A stretch of DNA of 64,000 bases from Azospirillum brasilense (GTDB taxonomy: Bacteria; Pseudomonadota; Alphaproteobacteria; Azospirillales; Azospirillaceae), in contig NZ_CP032345.1 in the NCBI RefSeq assembly GCF_005222205.1, positions 2,729,501-2,793,500 on the forward strand. Direction: 5' to 3'. Below the pieces are notes generated by a model, which was not told the origin of the DNA, ran no database searches, and saw only the letters and a program-made list of their open reading frames with translations. A program made the translations under genes and the position numbers. The first letter of the stretch is position 1. Each line of letters starts with the position of its first letter. Shown here in pieces: positions 1-12,439 of this stretch.

Positions 1-764
1 TCATGGAGTTCTACGAGCGGGTGTGCGGCGCGCGCCTGCATGCGAACTACTTCCGTCCCGGCGGCGTCGCCTGGGATCTGCCCGCTGGCCTGACCGACGA
101 CATCTGGGAGTTCACGGAGCGCTTCCCGAAGTTTGTTGACGACATTGACAATCTGCTGACGAACAATCGCATTTTCAAGCAGCGGACCGTCGACATCGGC
201 GTCGTCACCAAGGAAGAGGCCTTCAACTGGGGCTTCACCGGCCCGATGCTGCGCGGTTCGGGCGTCGCCTGGGACCTGCGCAAGTCGCAGCCCTACGAAG
301 TCTACGACCGCATGGACTTCGACGTGCCGGTCGGCCTGACCGGCGACTGCTGGGCGCGCTACCTCGTCCGCATGGAGGAGATGCGCCAGTCCAACCGCAT
401 GATCCGTCAGTGCCTGAAGGAGCTTCCCGACGGCCCGGTGCGCGCGGAGGAGCGCAAGGTCTCCCCGCCGCCGCGCGGCGAGATGAAGCGGTCGATGGAA
501 GCGCTGATCCATCACTTCAAGCTCTTCACCGAGGGCTTCCACGTCCCGGCGGGCGAAACCTACACCGCCATCGAGGCGCCGAAGGGCGAGTTCGGCGTGT
601 ATCTGGTGTCGGACGGCACGAACAAGCCGTACCGCTGCAAGATCCGCGCGCCGGGCTTCGCCCACCTGCAGGGCCTCGACTTCATGTCGAAGGGCCACAT
701 GCTGGCCGACGCGGTGGCCAACATCGCGTCCATGGACATCGTGTTCGGAGAAATTGACCGATGA
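1..764 (+). CDS. nuoD: NADH-quinone oxidoreductase subunit D, C-terminal part
   Basis: This is the carboxy-terminal part, about 254 residues, of the 49-kDa-type subunit of complex I. The 5' part lies outside the window, so the first visible ATG at base 3 is internal. In the family this subunit sits in the peripheral arm and helps form the quinone-binding site near cluster N2. The visible sequence matches conserved family stretches: [38 protein letters not shown], and the C-terminal run [11 protein letters not shown]...[11 protein letters not shown]...LQGLDFM ending near DIVFGEIDR. The stop overlaps the nuoE start (ATGA), which implies translational coupling. Identification is firm; only the N-terminus is missing. 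Confidence 0.97.
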   Translation, partial: MEFYERVCGARLHANYFRPGGVAWDLPAGLTDDIWEFTERFPKFVDDIDNLLTNNRIFKQRTVDIGVVTKEEAFNWGFTGPMLRGSGVAWDLRKSQPYEVYDRMDFDVPVGLTGDCWARYLVRMEEMRQSNRMIRQCLKELPDGPVRAEERKVSPPPRGEMKRSMEALIHHFKLFTEGFHVPAGETYTAIEAPKGEFGVYLVSDGTNKPYRCKIRAPGFAHLQGLDFMSKGHMLADAVANIASMDIVFGEIDR

Positions 765-1378
765 GCGCCCCGGCTCACGACCCGGCCAAGGAGCCGGCCT
801 CCTTCGCCTTCACTCCGGAAAATCTGGAACGGGCGAAGGCCATCATCGCGAAGTACCCGGCGGGCAAGCAGGCCAGCGCCTGCATGCCGCTGCTCGATCT
901 GGCCCAGCGCCAGAGCGACGGCTGGCTGCCGCGCGTCGCCATGGACGCTATCGCCGACCTGCTCGGCATGCCGCGCATCCGCGTGTACGAGGTCGCGACC
1001 TTCTACACGATGTACAACAAGACCCCGGTCGGGAAGCACGTCATCCAGGTCTGCACGACCACGCCGTGCTGGCTGCGCGGGTCCGACGACATCGTCCACA
1101 CCTGCGAGCGCAAGCTGGGCATCGGCGTTGGCGAGACCACCGCGGACGGCCAGTTCACGCTGCGCGAGGTCGAGTGTTCGGGCGCCTGCGTCAACGCGCC
1201 GGTGGTCCAGATCGGCGACGACTACTATGAAGACGTCAGCCCGGAACACATGGAAAAGATCATCGACGCCCTCAAGGGCGGCGAGATCCCCAAGCACGGC
1301 TCGCAGATCGGCCGGCAGTCCTCCGAACCGGTGGGCGGCCCGACGACTCTGAAGGCCTTCACCACCACGGCCGATTGA
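761..1378 (+). CDS. nuoE: NADH-quinone oxidoreductase subunit E
   Basis: This is the 24-kDa-type subunit of the NADH-oxidising module of complex I, a thioredoxin-like protein that holds the [2Fe-2S] cluster N1a. Four expected ligands are visible: C98 and C103 (CTTTPC) and C139 and C143 (CSGAC). The helical N-terminal region (about residues 15-90) includes the typical [10 protein letters not shown] stretch. At 205 residues it is longer than the E. coli protein (about 166), with an extra Ser/Thr-rich tail of about 30 residues as in other alphaproteobacteria. The ATG overlaps the nuoD stop by 4 bases, and nuoF follows after 10 bases. Confidence 0.97.
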   Translation: MSAPAHDPAKEPASFAFTPENLERAKAIIAKYPAGKQASACMPLLDLAQRQSDGWLPRVAMDAIADLLGMPRIRVYEVATFYTMYNKTPVGKHVIQVCTTTPCWLRGSDDIVHTCERKLGIGVGETTADGQFTLREVECSGACVNAPVVQIGDDYYEDVSPEHMEKIIDALKGGEIPKHGSQIGRQSSEPVGGPTTLKAFTTTAD

Positions 1379-1388
1379 GGGGGATGCG

Positions 1389-2681
<1,293 letters not shown>

Positions 2682-2696
2682 GGAGCCCGGTTTCCA

Positions 2697-4769
2697 ATGC
2701 CGAAACTCACCATCGACGGGATCGAGATCGAAGTCGAGCCGGGCACCTCGATCCTGCAGGCCTGCGAACAGCTGGGCATCGAGATCCCGCGCTTCTGCTA
2801 CCACGAGCGTCTGAGCGTGCCGGCGAACTGCCGCATGTGCCTCGTGGAGATGGAGCGCGCACCGAAGCCGGTGGCCGCCTGCGCCATGCCCTGCGGCGAC
2901 GGGATGGTCGTCAAGACCAACACCGAGCTCGTGCACAAGGCCCGCAAGGGCGTCATGGAATTCCTGCTGATCAACCACCCGCTGGACTGTCCGATCTGCG
3001 ACCAGGGCGGCGAGTGTGATCTCCAGGACCAGGCGATGGCCTACGGTTTCGACCGTGGCCGCTACGGCGAGAACAAGCGCGCCGTCCAGGACAAGTACAT
3101 GGGGCCGCTGATCCGGACCGAGATGACGCGCTGCATCCACTGCACGCGCTGCATCCGCTTCGTGAACGAGATCGCCGGCGTTCCCGACCTCGGCGCGGTG
3201 AACCGCGGCGAGCATATGGAGATCACCACCTTCGTCGAGAAGGCCATCGGGTCGGAGCTGTCGGGCAACCTCGCCGACGTCTGTCCGGTGGGCGCTCTGC
3301 TGTCCAAGCCCTACGCCTTCACGGCCCGTCCGTGGGAGCTGCGCAAGACCGAGACGGTCGACGTGCTGGACGCGGTCGGTTCGAACATCCGCGTCGACAC
3401 CCGCGGCCCCGAGGTGATGCGCGTCCTGCCGCGCGTCAACGAGGACGTCAACGAGGAGTGGATCGCCGACAAGACCCGCTTCGCCTATGACGGGCTGAAG
3501 CGCCAGCGTCTCGACCGCCCCTACGTCCGCAAGGACGGCAAGCTCCAGCCGGCGACCTGGGCCGAGGCCTTCCAGGCCATCGCCGCCAAGGTCAAGGGCG
3601 TTCCGGGCAACCGCATCGCCGCCATCGCGGGCGATCTGGCCGACACCGAGTCCATGCTGGCGCTCAAGGAGCTGATGGCCGGCCTCGGCTCGGCCAACAT
3701 CGACTGCCGCCAGGACGGCGCCCTGTTCGACACGTCGTCGCGCGCGGGCTACCTGTTCAACAGCGGCATCGCCGGGATCGAACGGGCCGACGTCATCCTG
3801 CTGGTCGGCACCAACCCGCGTTGGGAAGCCACCATCGTCAACGCCCGCATCCGCAAGCGCTACCTGATGGGTGGCCTGAAGGTCGCGGTGATCGGCGAGG
3901 CCCGCGAGCTGACCTATCCGTACAGCCATCTCGGCACGGGAGCCGGCGCCCTGCAGCAGCTCGTCGACGGCACGCACGCCTTCGCCGACGTGCTGCGCGG
4001 CGCCAAGAACCCGATGATCATCCTCGGCGCCGGCGCCTTCCGCCGCAAGGACGGCGCTGCCGTCCAGGCCGCGGTGCGCAAGCTGGCCGAGACCTTCAAC
4101 GTGGTTCAGGACGGCTGGAACGGCTTCAACGTGCTGCACACGGCGGCGTCCCGCGTCGGCGGCCTCGACATCGGCTTCCTGCCGGGCGAGGGCGGTCGCG
4201 GCACCGCCGGCATCGTCGAGGGGGCAGGGAAGGGCGAGATCGACGTGGTGTACCTGCTGGGCGCCGACGAGATCGACACCGCCGCCCTCGGCAACGCCTT
4301 CGTGGTCTACCAGGGCCATCACGGGGACAAGGGCGCCCATCGCGCCGACGTCATCCTGCCGGGCGCCGCCTACACCGAGAAGAACGCCCTCTACGTCAAC
4401 ACCGAGGGCCGTCCGCAGCAGGCGCGTCTCGCCACCTTCCCGCCCGGCGAGGCGCGGGAGGACTGGAAGATCCTGCGCGCCCTGTCGGAACAGCTCGGCC
4501 ACAAGCTGCCCTACGACAGCCTGACGCAGATCCGTCGCCGTCTGGCCGAGGTCAACCCGGTCTTCGCGGCGGTCGGCACGGTCACGCCGGCCCCCTGGGC
4601 GCCGTTCGGCGTGGAAGGGCTGGTCGATGACTCCCCCTTCTTCTCGTCGGTCGCGAACTACTACATGACCGACCCGATCAGCCGCGCCTCGGTGACCATG
4701 GCTCGTTGCGCCGAGACGTTCGTGAAGCCCGCCGAGAGCGCTCAGGAGAGGACCGGTACCCATGGCTGA
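2697..4769 (+). CDS. nuoG: NADH-quinone oxidoreductase subunit G
   Basis: This is the 75-kDa-type subunit, the largest of the peripheral arm, which passes electrons through several Fe-S clusters. The N-terminal ferredoxin-like domain has C34, C45, C48 and C62 for the [2Fe-2S] cluster. [19 protein letters not shown] and [10 protein letters not shown], ending in DVCPVGAL, supply the [4Fe-4S] ligands. The C-terminal half (about residues 220-690) is the molybdopterin-oxidoreductase-like domain, which is catalytically inert in the family. The length of 690 residues fits alphaproteobacterial and mitochondrial forms, shorter than the E. coli type. Its last 8 bases overlap nuoH, which suggests coupled translation. 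Confidence 0.97.
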   Translation: MPKLTIDGIEIEVEPGTSILQACEQLGIEIPRFCYHERLSVPANCRMCLVEMERAPKPVAACAMPCGDGMVVKTNTELVHKARKGVMEFLLINHPLDCPICDQGGECDLQDQAMAYGFDRGRYGENKRAVQDKYMGPLIRTEMTRCIHCTRCIRFVNEIAGVPDLGAVNRGEHMEITTFVEKAIGSELSGNLADVCPVGALLSKPYAFTARPWELRKTETVDVLDAVGSNIRVDTRGPEVMRVLPRVNEDVNEEWIADKTRFAYDGLKRQRLDRPYVRKDGKLQPATWAEAFQAIAAKVKGVPGNRIAAIAGDLADTESMLALKELMAGLGSANIDCRQDGALFDTSSRAGYLFNSGIAGIERADVILLVGTNPRWEATIVNARIRKRYLMGGLKVAVIGEARELTYPYSHLGTGAGALQQLVDGTHAFADVLRGAKNPMIILGAGAFRRKDGAAVQAAVRKLAETFNVVQDGWNGFNVLHTAASRVGGLDIGFLPGEGGRGTAGIVEGAGKGEIDVVYLLGADEIDTAALGNAFVVYQGHHGDKGAHRADVILPGAAYTEKNALYVNTEGRPQQARLATFPPGEAREDWKILRALSEQLGHKLPYDSLTQIRRRLAEVNPVFAAVGTVTPAPWAPFGVEGLVDDSPFFSSVANYYMTDPISRASVTMARCAETFVKPAESAQERTGTHG

Positions 4770-5772
4770 GTTCTGGAGCGGCTTCCTGCTGCCGCTGATC
4801 ATCATCGTCCTCAAGATCCTGGCGATCGTCGTGCCGCTCCTGGTGGCCGTGGCCTTCATGACCTACGCCGAGCGTAAGATCATGGGCGCCATGCAGCTCC
4901 GCCAGGGTCCGAACATCGTCGGCCCGTTCGGGCTTCTGCAACCTTTCGCGGACGGCCTGAAGCTGTTCGCGAAGGAGCAGATCCTGCCGGTCGGGGCGAA
5001 CCGCTTCGTCTTCTATCTGGCGCCGATGCTGACCTTCTTCCTGGCGCTGGTCGCCTGGGCGGTCATTCCCTTCGACTACGGCATGGTGCTGGCCGACATC
5101 AACGTCGGCATCCTGTACCTGTTCGCGATCTCGTCGCTGGGCGTGTACGGCATCGTGATGGCCGGCTGGGCGTCGAACTCGCGCTACGCCTTCCTCGGCG
5201 CGCTGCGCTCGGCGGCGCAGATGGTGTCCTACGAGGTCTCGATGGGCCTCGTGATCATCTCCGTGCTGCTCTGCGTCGGCTCGCTGAACCTGACGAAGAT
5301 CGTCGAGGCGCAGGAGACGATCTGGTTCGCCATCCCGCTGCTGCCGATGTTCGTCATCTTCTTCATCTCGGCGCTGGCGGAAACCAACCGGTCGCCCTTC
5401 GACCTGCCGGAAGGCGAGTCGGAGCTGGTGGCCGGCTTCATGGTGGAATACAGCTCGGCCCCCTTCGCGCTCTTCTTCCTTGGCGAATACGCCAACATGA
5501 TCCTGATGAGCGCGATGACCAGCATCCTGTTCCTGGGAGGCTGGCTGCCGCCGCTGCCGTTCGCGCCCTTCACCTGGATCCCCGGCCCGATCTGGTTCGC
5601 CCTGAAGATCGCCTTCTGCCTGTTCGTCTACGTGTGGGTCCGCGCGACCATGCCGCGCTACCGCTACGACCAGCTGATGCGTCTGGGGTGGAAGGTGTTC
5701 CTGCCGTTCTCGCTGCTGTGGGTCGTGCTGACGGCCGGCGTGCTGGTGACGTTCGGCTGGCTGCCGAAGTGA
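4762..5772 (+). CDS. nuoH: NADH-quinone oxidoreductase subunit H
   Basis: This is the ND1-type membrane subunit at the junction of the two arms, which forms part of the quinone cavity. The 336-residue protein is almost entirely hydrophobic, with about eight membrane segments. It has the family signatures [22 protein letters not shown], in the first cytoplasmic loop, and [21 protein letters not shown], the conserved acidic loop near the quinone site. The start overlaps nuoG by 8 bases. A 94-base gap with a strong hairpin separates it from nuoI, the largest gap inside the operon. Confidence 0.98.
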   Translation: MAEFWSGFLLPLIIIVLKILAIVVPLLVAVAFMTYAERKIMGAMQLRQGPNIVGPFGLLQPFADGLKLFAKEQILPVGANRFVFYLAPMLTFFLALVAWAVIPFDYGMVLADINVGILYLFAISSLGVYGIVMAGWASNSRYAFLGALRSAAQMVSYEVSMGLVIISVLLCVGSLNLTKIVEAQETIWFAIPLLPMFVIFFISALAETNRSPFDLPEGESELVAGFMVEYSSAPFALFFLGEYANMILMSAMTSILFLGGWLPPLPFAPFTWIPGPIWFALKIAFCLFVYVWVRATMPRYRYDQLMRLGWKVFLPFSLLWVVLTAGVLVTFGWLPK

Positions 5773-5816
5773 CCGGCGCCTGAACGGACCATCGGATCGA
5801 GTTTCAAAGAGAAAGC

Positions 5817-5845
5817 GCGGGCGTCACCCGGAACGGGGCGCCCGC
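5817..5845 (+). other. intra-operon stem-loop between nuoH and nuoI
   Basis: The sequence can fold as a two-tier hairpin. The outer arms are GCGGGCG (5817-5823) and CGCCCGC (5839-5845). The inner arms are CCCG (5827-5830) and CGGG (5834-5837) around a GAA loop. No T tract follows. Instead a purine-rich ribosome-binding region (AGGAAGGAG) leads to the nuoI ATG at 5867. It looks more like an mRNA processing or stability element than a terminator; that role is inferred. Confidence 0.45.
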
Positions 5846-5866
5846 TAGGAAGGAGACGAAGAGGCC

Positions 5867-6355
5867 ATGGCGTTCCTCGATCGTGCGGCGCGCAGCCTGT
5901 TCCTGACCGAACTGTTGGGCGGCCTCGGGCTCACCCTGCGCTACATGTTCAAGCCCAAGGTGACCCTGAACTACCCGTTCGAAAAGGGCCCCATCAGCCC
6001 CCGCTTCCGCGGCGAGCACGTCCTGCGCCGGTATCCCGGCGGCGAGGAGCGCTGCATCGCCTGCAAGCTGTGCGAGGCGGTGTGTCCGGCCCTGGCCATC
6101 ACCATCGAGGCCGAACCGCGTGAGGACGGCAGCCGCCGCACCACGCGCTACGACATCGACATGACGAAGTGTATCTACTGCGGCTATTGCCAGGAGGCTT
6201 GCCCGGTGGACGCCATCGTCATGGGTCCGAACTTCGAGTTCTCCACCGAGAACCGTGAAGAGCTTTTCTACAACAAGCAGAAGCTGCTGGCGAACGGCGA
6301 CCGCTGGGAAGCGGAAATCGCCCAGAACCTCGCGGCCGAGGCGCCGTACCGGTAA
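5867..6355 (+). CDS. nuoI: NADH-quinone oxidoreductase subunit I
   Basis: This is the TYKY-type 8Fe ferredoxin subunit that carries clusters N6a and N6b at the membrane end of the electron chain. Two CxxCxxCxxxCP motifs are complete: C63, C66, C69, C73 ([12 protein letters not shown]) and C102, C105, C108, C112 ([12 protein letters not shown]). An N-terminal amphipathic stretch (about residues 8-28) should lie on the membrane. The length of 162 residues is typical. The start is well placed behind AGGAAGGAGACGAAGAGGCC. nuoJ follows after 36 bases. Confidence 0.98.
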   Translation: MAFLDRAARSLFLTELLGGLGLTLRYMFKPKVTLNYPFEKGPISPRFRGEHVLRRYPGGEERCIACKLCEAVCPALAITIEAEPREDGSRRTTRYDIDMTKCIYCGYCQEACPVDAIVMGPNFEFSTENREELFYNKQKLLANGDRWEAEIAQNLAAEAPYR

Positions 6356-6391
6356 GTCGTTGCAGTGCGGTAAGCGGAAACGGGGATAACG

Positions 6392-7006
6392 ATGATTGTT
6401 CAAGGCATCGCCTTCTACGTCTTTGCCGCGCTGCTGGTGGCCTCCGGTGTGATGGTCATCTCGGCGCGGAATCCGGTTCATTCGGTCCTTTATCTGGTCC
6501 TGGCCTTTTTCCAGGCCGCCGGCCTGTGCGTGCTGCTCGGGGCCGAGTTCATCGCGATGATCCTGGTGATCGTCTATGTGGGCGCGGTCGCGGTCCTGTT
6601 CCTGTTCGTGGTGATGATGCTCGACATCAACTTCCGCGAGCTGCGGGCGGGCGCGCTCCAGTATCTGCCGATCGGCGGGCTGATTGGTCTCATCCTGCTG
6701 GCCGAACTGGCCGCCGTGCTCGGCGGCTGGATCATCGCGCCGGCTGCGGAGAAGGCCGCTTCGGCGCCGGTCGCGGCGATGCCCGGTGCGACCAACACCG
6801 AGCAGCTCGGCCAGCTGATCTACACCCACTACGTCTATCTGTTCCAGGCGTCGGGCCTCGTGCTGCTGATCGCCATGATCGGCGCCATCGTCCTGACCCT
6901 GCGTCAGCGCGAGGGTGTCCGGAAGCAGAACATCGGCTCCCAGCTCGCCCGTCGGCGCGAGGACGTGGTCGCCATCCGCAAGGTGCCGACCGGGGAGGGC
7001 GTGTGA
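6392..7006 (+). CDS. nuoJ: NADH-quinone oxidoreductase subunit J
   Basis: This is the ND6-type membrane subunit of complex I. The 204 residues contain about five hydrophobic segments; the third, [23 protein letters not shown], is the conserved helix with a pi-bulge in this family. The N-terminal pattern [21 protein letters not shown] is also diagnostic. A soluble basic tail (about residues 172-204) ends in KVPTGEGV. A purine-rich GGGGATAACG run lies just before the ATG. The stop overlaps a possible GTG start of nuoK. Confidence 0.97.
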   Translation: MIVQGIAFYVFAALLVASGVMVISARNPVHSVLYLVLAFFQAAGLCVLLGAEFIAMILVIVYVGAVAVLFLFVVMMLDINFRELRAGALQYLPIGGLIGLILLAELAAVLGGWIIAPAAEKAASAPVAAMPGATNTEQLGQLIYTHYVYLFQASGLVLLIAMIGAIVLTLRQREGVRKQNIGSQLARRREDVVAIRKVPTGEGV

Positions 7007-7008
7007 TC

Positions 7009-7317
7009 ATGGAAATCGGTCTCGGGCATTATCTGACGGTCTCGGCCATCATCTTCACGCTCGGCGTCCTCGGCATCTTCCTCAACCGGAAGAACGTCAT
7101 CATCATCCTGATGTCGATCGAGATGATGCTGCTCGCCGTGAACCTGAATCTGGTGTCGTTCTCGGTCTTCCTGAACGATCTGGTCGGGCAGGTCTTCTCC
7201 ATGATCATCCTGACCGTCGCCGCCGCCGAGGCGGCCATCGGTCTCGCCATCCTGGTGGTGTACTTCCGCAACCGCGGCTCCATCCGGGTCGAAGACATCA
7301 ATCTGATGAGGGGCTAA
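7009..7317 (+). CDS. nuoK: NADH-quinone oxidoreductase subunit K
   Basis: This is the small ND4L-type membrane subunit, 102 residues with three transmembrane helices. Family hallmarks are [28 protein letters not shown], which carries the conserved membrane-buried glutamate, and [21 protein letters not shown] with the second. I chose the ATG at 7009, two bases after the nuoJ stop. An in-frame GTG at 7003 overlapping that stop (GTGA) would add two residues and is a reasonable alternative. nuoL starts 9 bases downstream. Confidence 0.96.
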   Translation: MEIGLGHYLTVSAIIFTLGVLGIFLNRKNVIIILMSIEMMLLAVNLNLVSFSVFLNDLVGQVFSMIILTVAAAEAAIGLAILVVYFRNRGSIRVEDINLMRG

Positions 7318-7326
7318 GGCAGCGCC

Positions 7327-9429
7327 ATGGAAGTCCTTGTCGTATTCCTCCCGCTCCTGGCGTTCCTCGTCGCGGGTTCCATCGCCCTGTTCGGCGGACC
7401 GAAGGCGGAGCCGGCGCACGCCGGCCACCACGATCATCATGGGCATGACCACGGTCATGGCCATGACGCCCATGCTCATGATGCCCATGGGCACGACGCG
7501 CACGCTCACGACGAGCATCACGATGACGGCCATGACGACCATCACGTCGTCGCCGGCCCGCCCACCGTGGGCGACCGCGCCGCGCAGTTCGTCACCACCG
7601 GTGCCGTCCTGCTCTCCGCGATCCTGTCCTGGGTGCTGTTCTTCGACGTCGCCGTCGGCGGCCATCCCCGCACCATCGAGCTGATGAGCTGGATGCGCAG
7701 CGGTGGCCTCGATGTGACCTGGGCGCTGCGCGTCGACCAGCTCACCGCGGTCATGCTGGTGGTGGTCAACACCGTGTCGTCGATGGTCCACCTCTACTCC
7801 ATCGGCTACATGGCCGAGGACCCGCAAAAGCCGCGCTTCATGGGCTATCTGTCGCTGTTCACCTTCGCCATGCTGATGCTGGTGACGGCCGACAACCTCG
7901 TGCAGCTCTTCTTCGGCTGGGAAGGCGTGGGTCTCGCCTCCTATCTGCTCATCAACTTCTGGTACGAGAAGCCCTCGGCCAACAACGCGGCGATCAAGGC
8001 CTTCCTGGTCAACCGCGTCGGCGACTTCGGCTTCGTGCTCGGCATCTTCGCGATCTTCGTGCTGACGGGCTCCGTCCAGTTCGACGCGATCTTCGCCAAG
8101 GCGCCGGAGCTGGCCGGCCAGACGCTGCATTTCCTCAGCTGGAACTTCGACGCGCTGACCGTCACCTGCCTGCTGCTGTTCATCGGCGCCATGGGCAAGT
8201 CGGCGCAGCTCGGCCTGCACACCTGGCTGCCGGACGCCATGGAAGGCCCGACCCCGGTGTCGGCGCTCATCCACGCGGCCACCATGGTGACCGCCGGCGT
8301 GTTCATGGTCTGCCGCCTGTCCCCGGTCTTCGAATACGCCCCGACGGCGCTGGAGATCGTGGCCGTGGTCGGCGCCCTGACGGCCTTCGTCGCGGCGACC
8401 ATCGGTTTCACCCAGTTCGACATCAAGCGCGTCATCGCCTATTCGACCATGAGCCAGCTCGGCTACATGTTCTTCGCCGCGGGCGTCTCCGCCTACGGCG
8501 CCGCGATGTTCCACCTGTTCACGCACGCCTTCTTCAAGGCCCTGCTGTTCCTCGGCGCCGGTTCGGTGATCCATGCCCTGCACCATGAGCAGGACATGCG
8601 CAACATGGGCGGCGTCTGGCGGAAGATCCCCTTCACCTACGCGGTGATGTGGATCGGCAACCTCGCGCTGGCTGGTCTGCCCTTCTTCGCCGGCTACTAC
8701 TCCAAGGACATGATCCTGGAGGCGGCCTTCGCCTCTGCCAGCCCGGTCGGCAAGTTCGCCTTCGCGCTCGGCATCGCCGCGGCCCTGCTGACCGCTTTCT
8801 ACTCCTGGCGCCTGCTGTTCATGACCTTCCACGGCAAGCCGCGGATGGAGAAGTCGGTCTTCGACCATGCCCATGAATCGCCGATCGTCATGCTGATCCC
8901 GCTGGCCGTCCTGGCGGTGGGCGCCCTGTTCGCGGGCTTCGGCTTCCACGAGCTGTTCATCGGCCACAGCATGGAGCATTTCTGGGGCAAGACCATCCTG
9001 GTGCTGGCGGACAACAACAGCATCGAGGCGGCCCACCACCACACCCCGGGCTGGGTCAAGCTGGCTCCGCTGGTCGTCGGCCTGATCGGCATCGCGCTCG
9101 CCTACATCATGTACATGGCGATCCCGGGCCTGCCCGAGAAGGTCGCCACCACGTTCCGTGGCGTGCACCAGTTCCTGTACAACAAGTGGTACTTCGACGA
9201 GCTGTACGACCGTCTGTTCGTGCGCTCGGCCAAGTATCTGGGCTACGGCCTGTGGAAATCCGGCGACGGCGCCGTGATCGACGGTGTCGGTCCGGACGGT
9301 ATCGCCGCCGCCACCCGCGACGTCGCGGCGCGCGCCAGCCGCCTCCAGTCCGGCTACGTCTATCACTACGCCTTTGCGATGGTGATCGGCGTGGTGCTGC
9401 TGGTCGCCTGGCTCTCGGTGTTCGGTTGA
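7327..9429 (+). CDS. nuoL: NADH-quinone oxidoreductase subunit L with histidine-rich insertion
   Basis: This is the ND5-type antiporter-like subunit at the distal end of the membrane arm, used for proton translocation. The core matches the family: [48 protein letters not shown] and the [17 protein letters not shown] region with its conserved charged residues. The C-terminal part (about residues 580-700) holds the long amphipathic and anchor helices. The odd feature is a low-complexity loop after the first membrane helix. Residues 31-73 contain 20 His and 10 Asp, which accounts for much of the extra length at 700 residues. The reading frame is open throughout, so this is a true in-frame insertion. 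Confidence 0.96.
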   Translation: MEVLVVFLPLLAFLVAGSIALFGGPKAEPAHAGHHDHHGHDHGHGHDAHAHDAHGHDAHAHDEHHDDGHDDHHVVAGPPTVGDRAAQFVTTGAVLLSAILSWVLFFDVAVGGHPRTIELMSWMRSGGLDVTWALRVDQLTAVMLVVVNTVSSMVHLYSIGYMAEDPQKPRFMGYLSLFTFAMLMLVTADNLVQLFFGWEGVGLASYLLINFWYEKPSANNAAIKAFLVNRVGDFGFVLGIFAIFVLTGSVQFDAIFAKAPELAGQTLHFLSWNFDALTVTCLLLFIGAMGKSAQLGLHTWLPDAMEGPTPVSALIHAATMVTAGVFMVCRLSPVFEYAPTALEIVAVVGALTAFVAATIGFTQFDIKRVIAYSTMSQLGYMFFAAGVSAYGAAMFHLFTHAFFKALLFLGAGSVIHALHHEQDMRNMGGVWRKIPFTYAVMWIGNLALAGLPFFAGYYSKDMILEAAFASASPVGKFAFALGIAAALLTAFYSWRLLFMTFHGKPRMEKSVFDHAHESPIVMLIPLAVLAVGALFAGFGFHELFIGHSMEHFWGKTILVLADNNSIEAAHHHTPGWVKLAPLVVGLIGIALAYIMYMAIPGLPEKVATTFRGVHQFLYNKWYFDELYDRLFVRSAKYLGYGLWKSGDGAVIDGVGPDGIAAATRDVAARASRLQSGYVYHYAFAMVIGVVLLVAWLSVFG

Positions 9430-9453
9430 GCGGTTTGAAGGGGAACAAGAACA

Positions 9454-10980
9454 ATGGCTAGCTGGCCGCTCCTGTCGTTCACGACCTTCCTGCCGCTGGC
9501 CGGTGTGGCGCTGATCCTGCTCTTCTGCAGGGGCAACACGCCGGATGTGGTTCGGAACGTCCGTTACGTCGCGCTCTGGACGACGGTCATCACCTTCGTC
9601 CTGTCGCTGTTCATCTGGTTCAACTTCGACCCGCGCAACCCGGGCTACCAGCTCGTGGAGAAGGCGGCGTGGATCCCCGAGTTCGGGATCTCCTACCACA
9701 TGGGTGTGGACGGCATTTCGATGCTGTTCGTCATCCTCTCCACCTTCCTGATGCCGCTCTGCATCCTCTCCTCCTGGGAGGCGGTGCAGAACCGGGTGAA
9801 GGAGTACATGATCGCCTTCCTCGTGCTGGAAACCCTCATGGTGGGGATGTTCTGCGCGCTGGATTTCGTCCTCTTCTACATGTTCTTCGAGGGCGTGCTG
9901 ATCCCGATGTTCCTGATCATCGGTGTCTGGGGCGGCGCGCGGCGCGTCTACGCGGCGTTCAAGTTCTTCCTCTACACGCTGCTCGGCTCGGTCCTGATGC
10001 TGCTGGCCATCCTGGCCATGTACTTCGCGGCCGGCACGACGGACATCCCGACGATCACGGCGACCCATTTCCCGCGCAACATGCAGCTCTGGCTGTGGCT
10101 GGCCTTCTTCGCCTCCTTCGCGGTGAAGGTGCCGATGTGGCCGGTGCACACCTGGCTCCCCGACGCCCACGTCGAGGCGCCGACCGCCGGGTCGGTCATC
10201 CTGGCCGGCGTGCTGCTGAAGATGGGCGGTTACGGCTTCCTGCGCTTCAACATCCCGATGCTGCCCGAGGCGACCGAGTATTTCGCCCCGATGGTCTACG
10301 CGCTGTCGATCGTCGCGGTGATCTACACCTCCCTCGTCGCCCTGGCGCAGGAGGACATGAAGAAGCTGATCGCCTACTCCTCCGTCGCCCACATGGGCTT
10401 CGTCACCATCGGCATGTTCGCGCTGAACCAGCAGGGCATCGAGGGCTCGATCTTCACGATGCTGTCGCACGGCATCGTCTCGGGCGCGCTCTTCCTCTGC
10501 GTCGGCGTCGTCTATGACCGGCTGCACACCCGCGAGATCGCCCGCTACGGCGGCCTCGTGAAGAACATGCCGAAATACGCGGTGATCTTCCTGTTCATGA
10601 CCATGGCCTCGGTCGGCCTGCCGGGCACCTCCGGCTTTGTCGGCGAGTTCCTGGTCCTGCTCGGCGCCTTCCGCGACAACACCTGGGTCGCCTTCCTGGC
10701 CGCCACCGGCCTGATCCTGGGCCCGGCCTACGCGCTGTGGCTGTTCCGCCGCGTCGTGTACGGCAAGCTGGTCAAGGCGGACGTCCGTGCGATGTTCGAC
10801 CTGAACACCCGCGAGGTTGCCATCTTCCTGCCGCTGATCGCCGTGGTGCTGTGGATGGGCGTCTATCCGAACACCTTCCTGAACGTCACTTCGGCGTCGG
10901 TCGGGCAGCTGATCCAGACCTACCAGACCAAGCTGGCCGCCGCTCAGGGCGGGGCCGACGTCTCCGTCGCCGCGCGCTAG
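9454..10980 (+). CDS. nuoM: NADH-quinone oxidoreductase subunit M
   Basis: This is the ND4-type antiporter-like membrane subunit, 508 residues with about 14 helices. Diagnostic stretches are [40 protein letters not shown] with the key glutamate, [38 protein letters not shown], and [14 protein letters not shown]. It is 24 bases downstream of nuoL, behind a GAAGGGGAACAAG purine run. nuoN follows after 10 bases. Length and motifs are ordinary. Confidence 0.98.
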   Translation: MASWPLLSFTTFLPLAGVALILLFCRGNTPDVVRNVRYVALWTTVITFVLSLFIWFNFDPRNPGYQLVEKAAWIPEFGISYHMGVDGISMLFVILSTFLMPLCILSSWEAVQNRVKEYMIAFLVLETLMVGMFCALDFVLFYMFFEGVLIPMFLIIGVWGGARRVYAAFKFFLYTLLGSVLMLLAILAMYFAAGTTDIPTITATHFPRNMQLWLWLAFFASFAVKVPMWPVHTWLPDAHVEAPTAGSVILAGVLLKMGGYGFLRFNIPMLPEATEYFAPMVYALSIVAVIYTSLVALAQEDMKKLIAYSSVAHMGFVTIGMFALNQQGIEGSIFTMLSHGIVSGALFLCVGVVYDRLHTREIARYGGLVKNMPKYAVIFLFMTMASVGLPGTSGFVGEFLVLLGAFRDNTWVAFLAATGLILGPAYALWLFRRVVYGKLVKADVRAMFDLNTREVAIFLPLIAVVLWMGVYPNTFLNVTSASVGQLIQTYQTKLAAAQGGADVSVAAR

Positions 10981-10990
10981 AGGTTCCGAC

Positions 10991-12439
10991 ATGACCGCTG
11001 TGTTTCCCGACATCTGGCCGGCCCTGCCGGAAATCTTCCTCGCCTGCGCCGGCATGGCCCTGCTGCTGATCGGCGTGTTCCGCGGCGACGGCTTCACGCG
11101 CCCCATCGGCTACATGACGATGGTGGCGCTGCTGCTGGCCGCCATATTGACCATGGGCTACGGCACCGGCCGGGTCGTCACCTTCAACGGCCTGTTCGTC
11201 ATGGACGCCTTCGGCGTCTTCATGAAGGTGCTGATCCTCGTTGCCGCCTCGCTGTCGGTCCTCCTCGCGCTCGGCTTCAACGAGCGCGAGAAGATGGCCC
11301 GCTTCGAGTTCCCGGTGCTGATGCTCTTCGCCACGCTCGGCATGCTGATGATGGTGTCGGCCAACGACCTCATCTCGCTCTATGTCGGGCTGGAGACGCA
11401 GAGCCTCGCGCTCTACGTCATCGCCGCCTTCCGCCGCGACAGCGCCAAGTCCTCGGAAGCGGGCCTGAAGTACTTCGTGCTCGGCTCGCTCTCCTCGGGC
11501 ATGCTGCTGTACGGCGCCTCGATGGTCTACGGCTTCGCCGGCACGACCTCCTTCGACAAGATCGCCGCCCTGTTCGCCGGCGGCGCGCACCCGTCGGTGG
11601 GCGTCATCATCGGTCTGGTCTTCGTGGCCGCCGGCCTGGCCTTCAAGATTTCCGCCGTTCCGTTCCACATGTGGACGCCGGACGTCTACGAGGGCGCGCC
11701 GACCCCGGTCACGGCCTTCTTCGCCGCCGCCCCGAAGGTCGCCGCCATCGCGCTGTTCACCCGCCTGCTGATCGAGCCGTTCGGTCATCTGGCCCACCAG
11801 TGGCAGCAGATCATCATCGTCAGCTCGATCCTCTCGATGTCGCTCGGCGCCTTCGCGGCGATCACCCAGAGCAACATCAAGCGGCTGATGGCCTACAGCT
11901 CCATCGGCCACGTCGGCTACGCCCTGGTCGGTCTCGCCTCCGGCACCCAGGAAGGCGTGCGCGGCGTGCTGATCTACATGGCGGTCTACATCGTCATGAA
12001 CATCGGCACCTTCGCGGTCATCCTGTGCATGAAGCAGCAGGGCCGCATGGTCGAGGAGATCAAGGACCTCGCCGGCCTGTCGCGCACCAACCCGCTGCTG
12101 GCGGGCGCGATGGCGGTGTTCATGTTCTCCATGGCGGGCATCCCGCCGATGGCCGGCTTCTTCAGCAAGCTCTACGTCTTCCTCGCCGCCATCGAGGCGC
12201 AGCTCTACACGCTGGCCGTGATCGGCGTGCTGACCAGCGTCGTGGGCGCCTACTACTACCTGCGCATCATCAAGATCATGTACTTCGATGAGCCGGTGGA
12301 GGCGTTCGACAAGATCGGCGACGACGGGATGACCGGCATCCTGATCGCGACCGGCCTGTTCACGCTGCTGTTCTTCGTGGTTCCGGCCCCGATCCTGAAC
12401 TACGCGGCGGCGGCGGCGGCCTCGCTGTTCGCCGGATGA
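10991..12439 (+). CDS. nuoN: NADH-quinone oxidoreductase subunit N
   Basis: This is the ND2-type antiporter-like membrane subunit and the last nuo gene. Its 482 residues have the expected [21 protein letters not shown] (conserved glutamate), [26 protein letters not shown], and [16 protein letters not shown] motifs. The stop overlaps the birA start (ATGA), so birA and the genes after it are probably read from the nuo transcript. No terminator is visible between nuoN and birA. Confidence 0.98.
   Translation: MTAVFPDIWPALPEIFLACAGMALLLIGVFRGDGFTRPIGYMTMVALLLAAILTMGYGTGRVVTFNGLFVMDAFGVFMKVLILVAASLSVLLALGFNEREKMARFEFPVLMLFATLGMLMMVSANDLISLYVGLETQSLALYVIAAFRRDSAKSSEAGLKYFVLGSLSSGMLLYGASMVYGFAGTTSFDKIAALFAGGAHPSVGVIIGLVFVAAGLAFKISAVPFHMWTPDVYEGAPTPVTAFFAAAPKVAAIALFTRLLIEPFGHLAHQWQQIIIVSSILSMSLGAFAAITQSNIKRLMAYSSIGHVGYALVGLASGTQEGVRGVLIYMAVYIVMNIGTFAVILCMKQQGRMVEEIKDLAGLSRTNPLLAGAMAVFMFSMAGIPPMAGFFSKLYVFLAAIEAQLYTLAVIGVLTSVVGAYYYLRIIKIMYFDEPVEAFDKIGDDGMTGILIATGLFTLLFFVVPAPILNYAAAAAASLFAG

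Noticed and set aside
7417-7545. The His-rich coding repeat in nuoL considered as a CRISPR-like or mobile repeat
   Set aside because: The units are short, in-frame and codon-based, with no spacers. It is a protein low-complexity loop.
6904-11106. Open frame of 1400 codons on the minus strand opposite nuoK-nuoN
   Set aside because: It is antisense to four firmly identified nuo genes and its composition (Arg/Gln/His/Asp/Gly) is that of a complementary-strand shadow.
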